A DNA stretch of 64,000 nt from Rotaria socialis (lineage: Eukaryota; Rotifera; Eurotatoria; Philodinida; Philodinidae): contig CAJNYU010000497.1 of NCBI GenBank assembly GCA_905331475.1, positions 441,440 through 505,439 of the forward strand, written 5' to 3'. The position numbers and the translations under genes are program-made. Under the pieces are notes generated by a model that was not told the origin of the DNA, did no database searches, and was given only the letters and a program-made list of their open reading frames with translations. Below, in pieces: positions 36,240 through 47,573 of this stretch. The number at the start of each line of letters is the position of its first letter. The first letter of the stretch is position 1.

Positions 36240-37731
36240 ACATAATTTAGTTTTGTGATATCTATGTCCATTTTATTTTTTATATCGGATCTGGTTTATG
36301 AACATTTTTCTCTGGATTATTGTTGAAAATTATATTTATATGTTGCTTTTGTTTATCATTAACCGATAAGCTCCTTATTTTCTGTATACATAATGTGTTC
36401 TATTTGTTTGCTTTTTATGTACTTATCAAGAACTTAGAAATATTTAGTTGCTGTGATTAACATAGAAAAATTTATATATATATATATATAAACTTAAAAA
36501 TATCTGAACTAATGACTTAGATTTAATTTGGTACAGATCCATCAATGTTTAGTGAAAATAATTTTTAACTAATTGTTTTTTAAAACGCCTTTAAGAAAAA
36601 AGATTTTTCATACTTTTTATAGTTTTGTTTTTTATATAAAACAGTTCGATTTTTTTCAGCGCAGTGGCCTATTGTTTTCATAACTCTATGGAAAGGATAG
36701 CCTTATTGAGTTAGATGAATCGTAAGGTGACTATTAACTAATAGCCTATTGATTGAAAGCTGTTGTTATACAAAATTGTTATTTGCTATTCTTTTGCCTT
36801 CCAGATATGCAATCATGTTCTACGTGTAGATTGACAACATCTGCTATAGTCTCATATATATATAAGCTAGGTGTTGTTTTTTGTCAACTTTTCTCTCTTT
36901 TAAAAAGTCTACTTTCTTTAGAAAAATCAAAATAAAGATGATTAAATGAGAAAAGAGTCCGAGGTCAGATCTTTCATGAACAACATTTTTGTTTTATTTC
37001 ACATCTCGGTTTCTTTCCGAAAATTTTGAATGATTCTTATCAACTTTTGTTTCAAAAGCTTTTTTTATGAAAAAAAGGTAACAAATATCTTTTCGTTCTA
37101 AATTCTGCCTAGGCTTTACTAATTACACATTCAAGGATTCTTGGAAGAGCTTCATTGTAGTTTGCTGCTGATTTTTTCTCTTCACAATACATATAAATCT
37201 GCAGTGGATGGTTGAATCTGTTTTTTTTCTTAATTAAGTTTTTTTTTGCTTTACTATTATATGAAACAGCGTTTCTATAAATATGATTATTTTTTAAACG
37301 TATTAAGGAATTGAATTTTTTGCCTTCGTTCTTAGCATAAAAATTTTAAATTAAAAAAAATGAACAAATTTTTCAGTCAGGGAAGTCTGACATGCACCTT
37401 CCAATGAGAACAAACAGAATACACACAATGAAACGCATATAGTGCGTCTGACGTGTTACCAACTAAACTACTAAATACTTTGATTTGTTGAAAACTTTTG
37501 TCAAAAATACCGTAGTTTGTGCTGATAAATTTCAAGTTATTCTAAAATCTATTGCTTATGATGAACGTCGAAGAGTGAAAACACATTTATTAAATAATGA
37601 TGTTACTTCTTTTAATATTTTCAAAAAATCACTGTCAATTTAGCAAAAGAAAAAGGTATTTATACATAGAGGATGCACACATTAATAGATAAAATCCGAA
37701 CAAAAACGAGTTAATATAAAGTTATTTTATA
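36240..37731. other. Non-coding between convergent genes
   Basis: About 1.5 kb containing the 3' ends of two convergent genes. It has a (TA)n run at 36472-36490 and many T-rich tracts. No RNA gene or mobile element is recognised. Confidence 0.55.
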
Positions 37732-38600
37732 TTAGTTATGACGAGAAAATATATCGACTCGATCAGTCATGGCCACAAATATGTCTCCCTTTTTATTTAC
37801 TGCTAATGATTCTGGATATTCGATACCACTTGTTATTAATTGTTGAAACTCACCATTATCATCAAAAAGCACTAAGCGATCATTATGAGAATCAGCTACA
37901 AGTAAATGATTTGTGTCGGGAAATGCGGTTATACCACGAGGACTTGAAAGTGCTTGAGGAAAAGCGGATGATGTTTCACTGCCAAAACGTTTTACAAAAG
38001 TTCCCTCAAGTGTAAACTTATGAACGCATGAACCTACATAATTATAAAAATATAATTGTGAATATGTAAAAACAAATTACCTTGTGGGTCTGTTATATAA
38101 ACATATCCATTAGCTGCTGTACAATATGCCAGTGAGCTAAATATATTTTTATCTCCGAAAAATCGTATGATAGTTCCACATCGAGGATCATAAACTTTGA
38201 CTTGTCGATTAGCTTGATCGCATACATAAATTGAATCATGTTCATCAACGCAGATACCTTGATAATTAGTTGAACCAGCTTGAATATCATCACAAGCTAT
38301 TGTGCGTGTCAAACGAAGATCACTACTCAAGATTAATACTTCTAATTCATCACTCATCAATACTTGATTATTACTCATAACAGCTAAACCATTTTTTGTT
38401 CCATAATGACTTATAATTTTAGCGAGTTTATTATCTTCTGTGAAGGCAACAACGCGTTTATTTTTTGAATCAGCAATAAATAGTAAAGAATCCGATGGAC
38501 GATAAGCAATACCACGAGGTTGATTTAAAAATGATTTTCCAAATTCAAGTGAACCAAGTGAATTGATTACTTTTAATTGCATCTCAGATGTATTGGCCAT
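37732..38600 (-). CDS. NHL-repeat beta-propeller protein
   Basis: Two exons (38600-38081, 38033-37732) join in frame to 273 aa, almost entirely NHL repeats. Six blades are visible: LNQPRGIAYRPSDSLLFIAD, KNGLAVMSNNQVLMSD, NYQGICVDEHDSIYVCD, FSSLAYCTAANGYVYITD, LSSPRGITAFPDTNHLLVAD and YPESLAVNKKGDIFVAM. Each has the RGI/G-I-A strand and D-x2-N-x-R-V type turn. No RING, B-box, signal peptide or membrane segment precedes them, so this is a free propeller, probably a protein- or RNA-binding platform in the cytosol like TRIM-NHL C-termini. The start codon directly follows a CTTCTCTACATAG acceptor consensus on the minus strand. Confidence 0.88.
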
Positions 38601-39992
38601 CTATGTAGAGAAGAAAACTATGAATATAACTGACAATGTATAATCAATTTTTCTTCGTCATTTTCCGATCTAATACGTTTGCTGTCTGTGTGCTTCGGAT
38701 GTTAGCTGTTGCCTTCAGTAGAATCAAACAATTCTGTATAAGAGCAAAACCTTCTCTCACTAATAATTATATGTGGGACACAACAAATAAAATCGTTTTC
38801 TTCTTCTTCTTATACCTTATTATAAATAAATTTGAAATGTTGTATAATCGAAAACCAATGAGAATGGTTGATTGGCAAAACTTAAGCTACTACACAATCG
38901 TATATTTGCGATCTTATATATAAAGGGAAATTGACGTCAATGCCAATATGTTATGACCATGATGAAACTAGATAGATAGCTAGAGAGAGAGAGAGAGAGA
39001 GAGGAAGAAATATGTTGCCCGTGTTGTACCAATGCAATAAACTCTATGAAAAAATAATGTCTATATGTGCATAATGTTTCTTGACTATCGTTTTCTTTAG
39101 CCTGCAAGCTGGCGTGTGGCATGCGTCATTCGAGAGATAGAGAGCCTCGCAAAAAAAATACACAAAAAATTCTAGATACCAATTATTAAACTATTTTGTG
39201 AAGTCCTTGAGACAGTAGCGCTTTCTTCTTACTAATTTCCTTTTTTTATAGTCGAGATATAGCATGAAACGAAGACCATTTATGGATCATATGGAAAAAA
39301 AACTCAAATTTGACCTGATTCAATGATTTCATTTGTTTTTCTTAGCGTAACTGTAATCATTGCAGGACTGATACGCTAGGGAAAGATTATCAATATGACA
39401 AAAAAATACATACACGTGTATTCTATTTTTATATCTTCCGCTTTTTAGCGTAAACACATTGATAATGCTTATGTTGATGGATGCTGGAATAAATTGAATC
39501 CATAAAAAAGAAATCTTATCTATCTAGTTGTATAATAGCCCATAAGAAAATGTTCGCATTTTTTTATTAATTTTATTGTTTTTGTACTTTTTTTTTTATT
39601 TGAAAGTTTTCATTTTATTTATCACTGTGCAAATAGACACGAAAAACAAAACACAAAAATGTGAATAGTAAAAAGCAAAGAGCATTCATAAAAGGAAGTA
39701 AAAGAAATCATTGTTGATAAATAGTAGATCATATTTATGCGCGAATGTGTTCATATTATATAATCAGAAAAGAATAAAGTTAAAAAAAAAGAGTAGATTC
39801 ATTCATATGAGACTGAAACGAAAAGAGGTTCAACGGAATGTGAGGAAAAATTAGTACAACGATGTAAATCTTGATTTCATGAGAACATGTATTATCAGTT
39901 CGCGAAATTATCTCTAAAGGAAAACATAAAATACTTTGACCATCAAATAAATCATAATGGATTCTTTGTTTTATTATTGAATAAACTCGCTA
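38601..39992. other. Non-coding between NHL and MARVEL genes
   Basis: About 1.4 kb containing the NHL promoter side and the MARVEL gene's 3' flank. A (GA)n microsatellite lies at 38982-39003. Open frames on either strand are short and of random composition. Confidence 0.55.
38982..39003. repeat. (GA)n microsatellite
   Basis: Eleven uninterrupted GA units in the spacer upstream of the NHL gene. Confidence 0.9.
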
Positions 39993-40659
39993 TTAATTAT
40001 TTGTTGGTTGTTGCGGCGTACTATAGCGATCAGCAGACTGTGGGGGAGCGTCAGTTCTGATTATAAGAAAATGGTAAACAGCTTCGGCTGTATAAGTAAG
40101 AAATGCTGCGAAACCAAAAAACTAAAGGAAAGCAAATAGAAAAAAAATGTATAGTTGTTTTCTTATCATCCCTTTCGAACTAATTATTTACCGTTGCACC
40201 ACCGTACGCCCCATCATAGCGTGCTATTGTCGCAATAACAATACTTGCAATAAAATAAAATAAAGCAATGAATGCGCACCAACCAAGTTCCTGAAATAAA
40301 TCATGCTGAAGGTTTATACAAATTATTTCGATGACTTACAGTGTACTTCCAAGGAATTATTATACACAAAACATTTAAATTGAATATGAATATAATGAAT
40401 AGTACAAAGGTTAATATAAGTGCCAGTATGGAAACAAATAAAAAAAAACCTTTGTTTCCGCTACTACCACTGATAGTCGGTGCAGCACCACATAAAATGA
40501 CTGCAAGTAGATCACAAAGCTAAATATAATAATAGATATCATTATTCTTATTTTAAATAGCCATAATATACTTGCCAATTCAATCATTTTGAGTATACCA
40601 GGTACTGATTTTATATAGTCAACAACATGATTACAGTATCCTGATGATGAGCCACTCAT
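39993..40659 (-). CDS. MARVEL-domain four-helix membrane protein (CMTM/plasmolipin-like)
   Basis: Four exons (40659-40576, 40519-40340, 40290-40192, 40121-39993) give 163 aa. Four hydrophobic helices are seen: KMIELLCDLLAVILCGA, FFLFVSILALILTFVLFI running into IFIFNLNVLCII, WCAFIALFYFIASIVIATIA and FFGFAAFLTYTAEAVYHFLI. This is the MARVEL topology of vesicle and junction proteins. The N-terminus is short and cytosolic, and the C-terminus is polar (TPQQPTNN). Exon 1 must use a GC donor (GCAAGT at 40575-40570): the nearby GT donor at 40571 would shift the frame into an immediate stop. I cannot assign a specific orthologue. Confidence 0.85.
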
Positions 40660-42016
40660 GTTTGAAATATTTTCTATTTAAATTTTTAAATCTACCAAAA
40701 ACTAGATGAGCAAAATTTTTTTATTTGAGAATAAGAAGAAAAAAGAATAGGATACGTTGGTTGCAAACGGTCAGACATAGAACGTCCATTCCACCACCTT
40801 TCGTTTCCTTCCGTCAAAAGTCAATAGGACGACAACGTATGGTAAGTGTTCTATTTGGCGTACGGCCGTTAAAGAAGAAGAAATCACGAACGAGAAAAAA
40901 ACGGGGCTAATGGTAAGACCACCTTCATTGAGTAACTAGTAGCCACTAATAGATCCGTCTATTGAACAAAGGCTGAGCGAGTTTGTCAATAGAAAGCAAT
41001 CTCACGTTAGTTTGGACAAATAGAACTAATAATGAATAGTTTCGTTTATTGACACAAAAAAAAAGAAAATAATGGATTTATGTTGAAAGAAAAAGAGAGA
41101 GAGCAAAGAGAAGAGAATTTCTTTTCTTAAGAACCCATTTTTTCTCTTCAAAAATAATATCTTCATTTTTTTTTACCGTCAGCTAAGTAAACAAGTGCTT
41201 CCTTCGGAGCACCGAAAGAAGAAAAAACGAGAAAAGAATTTATTTAAATTTTCATCAATCATAGTTGCTGCTACCGTAGAACGGAACGGGGAGAGAGAGA
41301 GAGAGAGAGAGAGAGAGAACAAGAGAGAACAAGAGAGACAAGCATATGGTTCGACAGAAATGAATCATTAGCTAACAAGAATTCAATTGGTTCATATTCA
41401 CCAGTAAGATTTAGTTTTTCCACCATGATAAACAATCGTTTGCCTCTACTTTTCGGATTATTTCTCATTTTGTTGTTGCTATTGTTTTTTTTTCTTTTTT
41501 ACTACATGATCTTATTCTTCTAGTGCTTTGTATCTTAATTTATGAAAAATAAACTTAATAAATAAAAGGTCGTTTTATTTCTTCTTTTGTTTTGTTTATT
41601 TAGCGGATCAATATATGTTGACAAGGCCGAAATGTTTCCGTAAGTGCATAGCGACGGACGGACAATCGAACGTAGTTCACGATGCTGTGTTGTCCGCCCT
41701 ATTGAGAAAGAAACAAATGTTTCTTGCAGTCATCGATCGATCATACCTACTTATGTGCCTCGTGCATAAATAAAGTCGGAGCTATTATCGTCGCCATTAA
41801 TATCGTTTCATTACGCACAAAGAATTCGATCAGCTGATTTCTACCTTCTGACTCCTTCAACATTACTGATAATGTGAGATTCAGAACAAAAAAAAATTCT
41901 GCAAATATGCGAAATAATTTTCTTTTGAAAAGAAAACAGAAAAATTTTACTTCTCTTTTAGCATTATATCGAATATATTCATCTACACATAATATTATTC
42001 TTCGATCTCTCGATCG
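40660..42016. other. Divergent intergenic region, (GA)n tract
   Basis: About 1.36 kb between divergent genes. It holds a (GA)n run at 41291-41318 and Lys/Arg-like AAG-rich sequence near 40730-40910. The block at about 41610-41820 is less AT-rich and carries an imperfect inverted pair (GGACGGACAA near 41653 and TTGTCCGCCC near 41690). Promoter functions are likely but unproven. Confidence 0.5.
41291..41318. repeat. (GA)n microsatellite
   Basis: Fourteen GA units, followed by two AACAAGAGAG-like imperfect repeats, between the MARVEL and second USP genes. Confidence 0.9.
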
Positions 42017-45000
42017 ATGGCCGAATCAACAATTGTTCTTCGAAGTCCCGTAAAACCTGTAACAACATCAGTGCGATGTTCATCACCAAACTCATCTTTA
42101 AATTCACCTACACGTAATAGTACTGTTATTATTCTCAAAGATAATAATAATAATGATCAACAACAACAATCAGCATCGACACTTAAAACTTCAGCAAATA
42201 ATCATTTATCATTCCCATCGTATGGAATATGTTCTTCATTAAAATTCGATTCAACTTTTTTCTTTTTTCTTTTTTCTTTTGTGTCTAGTCTGAAATCAGT
42301 TCAATCTAAACTCTATTACGCCGGTTATACTGGTTTATATAATTTGGGTAACACATGTTACGTCAATTGTGTACTCCAGTTACTTAGGTTTGATAACGAT
42401 GAATCTAATTTGTATGGAATCGAAAATATTCTATGTCTTTTTAGCCATGTACCACAATTTTGTGATGCTATCTGTTCGATGAGCTTTGAAAGTCTCGGCT
42501 TAGAACAACCGTCTGACGTCCCAATGGTAAATATTTTATTTCTTGTCTAGAAATATATTCTACGTTTGATAAAGATATCAAAAGAAATCCTTTTTTTTTT
42601 AATTCTAATTTTTAACAAAAACTTTTTCAGGTTGCTTCATCACATAATCCAACACGCTTGAAAGGTGGCGGTCGTGGTTTACTGAAAGCACTTGAAGCTC
42701 AACCACGTCGAGTACCATGGTAATTATCTATTCATATGAATAATACTTGATAGACATTTGTATTATGTTTAAAGTTATCTTGCATATGAATTACATGGAA
42801 CATTTAATATAATTTGGTCGGGTAAATGTATGGTTTATTCACCATTAAATATGGTCGCTGCTGTCCGACGTTTATTACCAAGTTTTGAACCATGTGCAAT
42901 GGAAGATGCGCAGGAATTTCTCGAGTAAAATAACATGAAATAAATCTTAATATAAATCTATTCAACATTATTTTCTATAGAGCACTACTGGCTGCAGTTA
43001 CCGATGAAATAAAAGCAAACAAATTAGCTGATTCAAATATCATAGAAGATCTATTGAGTTTTTCTTCGGAAAGTCAGGTAAAATTAAATTTAATAAGATG
43101 ATATTGGTATGTACTATGTTTATGCCTTTTCGATATTAGATACTATGTGAGCAATGCCATCGTTTGTCAGTCACAAAAACAGATGAAACATTTATTACAT
43201 TAACATTCTCAGAAAAAATGCTGTGTGATACACGGGGATCTAGTCGTCGCCATTCGTGTCATCTTACAGGTTTGTCATAATTGATTTAGTATCTCATTTG
43301 TAGAATTCAAAATCAATCTCCTCTATTACGAACTGAGAAGGATACACAGTTTTATTATAAACATTCGAATTTGTATTTTCTTTTAGAAATGCTTGCTCAT
43401 TTTTATCAATGGGAAGCTTTATCGACACCATTTCATTGTTCAAATTGCACTGGTAAACATTTTCAAAACCAATTGATTTCACAATGTGAGACTTTCTATT
43501 TTGTTTTCTTGTATCATTTAGTTCGAAGTCCATCAAAAGAAGGTACAAAAGCACAAAAACGTCTAATAATTTCCAAACTTCCACAAGTATTACATGTTGT
43601 TTTACGTCGTTTCCGCTCATTACCACAGACACCTTTACGAAGACCGACATCGCGTCAAGCACGGCAACTATCACATAAAATAACTTTACATGTTAACTTC
43701 GATGAATATCTTGATATGGCACCATATTGTACACAATCAACATTGAGCGCGTTGTCATCAATGTGCTCAAAACAAAATGGCAATACAATGAATGAATGTC
43801 TGTATCGTCTACGTGGAGTAATTGTACATTATGGGAAAAGTATCAATACCGGACATTTTGTCGCTTTCGTTTATAATGATATTGTTGGTAAAAATCTCTA
43901 TCTAGTTTTCTAAAAAATAGATTGTTATTAAAATTATTTTTGAAAAACTAATATAGGTGAATGGCTTCGTTGTGATGATCATATTATTGAACACACAACA
44001 TTTGAATCTGTTAAAACATCGGACGCTTATATTCTTGTGTATAGTCGATGTATGTCGAATGTAGTTTCATCAACTATTCTAACGAATCCATCAGGTTCGA
44101 AAAAATGTATAAAATTCTAAGTTTAATTCTAATTTTTCATTTTCAAATAGTTACATCGATAACATGTCAATTGAATAAACGAAAACGAGCTGTTTCAGTC
44201 GATAATTTAAATGAGCAAAAAGATGATTTAATACTATCGGAAAATAGTAATGAAATCCGTATGTCAATATTCAAACTAGTTATTTATTCATTGACGTTTG
44301 TAATTCTATAGATATAAAACAAAATAAATTAGATGAACACTCTAGTGCAACAGATCGTTTGAAACTTTTCTGTCTTGATTTGGGTAAATTCAACATCAGT
44401 TATACATTTGTCTCTTCAATGAAATATTTATTATTTTTCTAGACCCATTAGCAAGTGGACTTCGTCGTCGAGCACAGTCACTTAATTGTGCTATTCGCAG
44501 TAGTCTACCTTCGATTGATAATAGATTGGAAAGTATTTCGACATTGCCTATAGCTAAACGTCGACGTGCCGAACTAATCAATAATCTTTCCTTATCCGAA
44601 ACTGATTCATTACACCGTAAGTAATTATTTTTCTAAATAGATATAAATATTATTTTGCTTACAGATTTAATGTCACGGTCTGCACTAGTATCACAGCCAG
44701 TAATTCAAATAAGAAAAAAAAAATCATCCACAAAACTAAGCACTGATTCAGTAACAATTTCAGAGAAAACAAAAAAATCTATAAGAAGGCGTCGACGAGC
44801 TGATCCTTATACACGTATATATAAATATAAATCAATTTATATGTTTTCAAAAATGATTATTTATTGCTTTAGGTAAAAGACGAATTAGAAAAACATCTAA
44901 TATAAAAAATGAACCGAAAATTGATGTATCGAATCTCGTAGCTGTTTCATCAACAACTGAACAAACATTATCATCAGAATCTCTTTTATCGTCTGGACGC

Positions 45001-45343
45001 TCACCTCTCTCTTTCACTTATGACAGTTCCAATGATTCCAATACACCAGTCACTAAGTAAAAATATATAGATATACATTTTTCTTGTTCGTTTATAATTT
45101 TAAAGTCTTCGTTTTTCTCTTACCTTTAGACGCATTGGTCGTATACGAATTCAACGATTTATCAACGGGCCAACAACACCCATGAATTCCACTGTACGTT
45201 TAATAACATCCGGTGAAACCAATACTCGTTTATCTTTGCCGTCACAACCAACTATACAATCATCAGCCTTTTTAAATAATTTAATGACTGCACGACGTTC
45301 CAATTCGCTCAATAATTCTACAAGCAATCCGTCTAATTGTTAA
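42017..45343 (+). CDS. Ubiquitin-specific protease (peptidase C19), 16 exons
   Basis: Sixteen exons join in frame to 773 aa: 42017-42219, 42289-42387, 42445-42526, 42631-42719, 42775-42924, 42981-43077, 43140-43269, 43387-43452, 43522-43887, 43957-44094, 44151-44258, 44312-44383, 44443-44616, 44665-44814, 44873-45056, 45130-45343. Catalytic features are Cys box GLYNLGNTCYVNCVLQLL (Cys91), CAMEDAQEFLE, zinc pairs LCEQC and HCSNC, LPQVLHVVLRRF, His box INTGHFVAFVYN (His417) and GEWLRCDDH with DAYILVYSR closing the fold. The C-terminal 300 residues are basic and Ser-rich with repeated RRR/KRRR motifs, suggesting a nuclear protein. The Cys box resembles USP1, but the subfamily is not settled. Three introns are multiples of three without stops. 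Confidence 0.88.
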
Positions 45344-45853
45344 AATAAAACAAAAAAAAAAAAAGAAAATAATGCTTTCTCACTTTTTTTTCTCGTCTCT
45401 ATTGTTCGTTAATTACTGTTGTTTGTGCGTATGTATTTTATATTTGTTTTAATTGTATCATCAAACGAGCAAAAAAAGCAACAGTTTCTGTTCGACAGAT
45501 TCTGTCTAATTACAAGTTTTTTTATATATGATATGAAATCTTTTCCTCCCTCCCCTTTTTTCTATCGCCGTTTACGTAAGTTTTGTGTTAGTCATCATAT
45601 TGTTTTTCTGACTTCTGTTTTGATCGTTGCGTGTCATATTTCTTTTCGTTTTTCTTTTTCGTTTCTTGCTAAATCTTTTTTTTTATACCACATAATATCC
45701 ACGGTAAATTATGTCATACCTATTATAAACATTTATTTCGAGGATGTAATCGTGTTTTTAGATTCCACAATTTTCGATTAAAAATACATTAACGCGCACG
45801 TGCATCTGTTTTGTTTGTTTGGTTTTTTTTCTTCGATTTTGTGATTATTTTAG
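45344..45853. other. USP 3' flank and CSN6 upstream region
   Basis: A 510-base T-rich spacer. It ends in GATTATTTTAG immediately against the CSN6 start codon, which fits a trans- or cis-splice acceptor. Confidence 0.55.
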
Positions 45854-47573
45854 ATGACAGCAACAGCAGGATCAACAACGACTACTGGAAAAAGCAGTGT
45901 AACACTGTCTCTTCATCCTTTGGTAATTATGAATATAGCTGAACACCATACACGTGTTCGAGTTCAAACATCCCGTGTAAATCCTGTTTATGGTGCATTA
46001 TTAGGTAAAATAAAAGGTCGTCATGTTGAATTATGTAATACATTCGAATTTAAACTTACTAATGATTCTCCATCAACGACAACAACTTCTAACGTAACAA
46101 TTGATATGGACTTTTTAACAAAAAAACTTGAATTAATTCGACAAGTTCACCCGGATCTTGATTTTACGGGCTGGTATACAGTTGAGAGTAAAGATTGGAA
46201 TCCATCAACAATGAGTTTATTTTATAATCAACTTTCATCGCTTAACGAAAGTCCACTACTACTTCGACTTGATCCCATTGGTGTTTCAAATGAATTACCC
46301 ATACATGTTTATGAAACCATTGTTGATTTAGGCACTAAAATTGATTTTATTGAAATATCTTATACACTTATCACCGAAGAAGCTGAACGTATTGGTATTG
46401 ATCATGTTGCAAGATATTCTGTGACGGATGGAACATCTGACACATCAATCGTTTCCGATCAAATCGCTATACAATTCAATGCCATTCGTTTACTTTATCA
46501 ACGGATGCTCATGTTACTTGAATATGTTCGAGCTGTTAAAGAAGGTCAATTAGAACGAAATGATGATCTTTTACGTGAAATCGGTTCGTTATGCCAACGT
46601 TTACCAATTATAAATACAGATGATAATAATAATCAAATGTTTCGTGAAGATTTCGATATTCAACAATCTGATGTTGCACTTTTAGCTTTATTAGCATGTT
46701 GTACACAAGAAATTAGTACATTGAACGATTACTTGAGTAAGTTTTCTTTCGAAATATTCGATACCTTTTGATGAGAACTAAAACTTGATTTTGAAACGTT
46801 AAGAAAAAGTTTGAATAGGCAGTCTATTTGATTTTGAAAAAAGAATGCAAAAGTCTTTCTTTTCTTTTCTTTTTAATCTGCTTTTTTGTTTTTACTCTTG
46901 GATTTTGAGATAATTTGATTTATATTTATATCTCTTAAAAAACTAATATGATTGAATGTACGGATCAATCAAATAGGAAAAGAAATTTGTTATGCGGATA
47001 ATAATCAAGTAGAAATAACTGCATGTGGGATTTAGTAGGCACGAAATCGACATATAAGATCGTACTAAAAGTTTATTTCTTTATTTTCTATCTTTCTGAC
47101 TGATACGAATTAATTTATAGATATTATTTAATTGTGAATATTGTTCTACGTAGAAATGATTGACAAAACTGAGTATTACAATGAAAATTTTCAAGGTCAT
47201 AAAGTTGATTCAATGTATTTATCTAATTATTGTCTTGATAATACATGATATATTTCGAACGAAAAAAATCATTCGTTTTTCTTTCATAGTTAAGAAATTA
47301 GATAAATACATTTCGCAGCATTTGTTCTTATAACAACAGATTCAATTCATGGTCGACATGTTTACTATTCTTATTTTGAATTCATATGAAAATATATAAT
47401 TTTTTTAATTCTAGAAAAATTTTTAACAATTTTCGTTCTTTATTTTAGACAAATTTCAAGCGGTACATGATAAACAGCAACATTCATCGGGTCCTGGTGG
47501 CAGCTTTGGATATGGTAGTGGTGGCCGACGAATGGTTCGTGGCACTGGTTATTTTCCTGCGTCGTTTGTCTGA
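45854..47573 (+). CDS. csn6: COP9 signalosome subunit 6
   Basis: A catalytically inert MPN subunit of the COP9 signalosome, which removes NEDD8 from cullins; it pairs with the active subunit CSN5. Two exons (45854-46736 and 47449-47573) join in frame to 335 aa (human 327). The MPN domain starts SLHPLVIMNIAEHHTRVR and includes GALLGKIKGRHVEL and DLDFTGWYTVESKD. The JAMM metal residues (HxH and its Asp) are absent, as in other CSN6. The C-terminal half keeps TYTLITEEAERIGIDHVARY and the helical bundle ending YLNKFQAVHDKQ, GGRRMVRG. The Gly-rich insertion near the C-terminus is unusual. The ATG directly follows a TTTTAG acceptor. The 712-base intron is long for this window. Confidence 0.95.
46737..47448 (+). 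other. CSN6 intron
   Basis: 712 bases, GTAAGT donor to TTTTAG acceptor. No ORF, RNA gene or element seen. Confidence 0.7.

Noticed and set aside
40725..40910. Lys/Arg-rich 61-codon frame upstream of the MARVEL gene
   Set aside because: Arises from AAG/AGA-rich DNA; no start context or homologue-like features.
42231..42288. Alternative donor at 42231 in the second USP
   Set aside because: Gives a 58-base intron that shifts the frame; the donor at 42220 keeps it.
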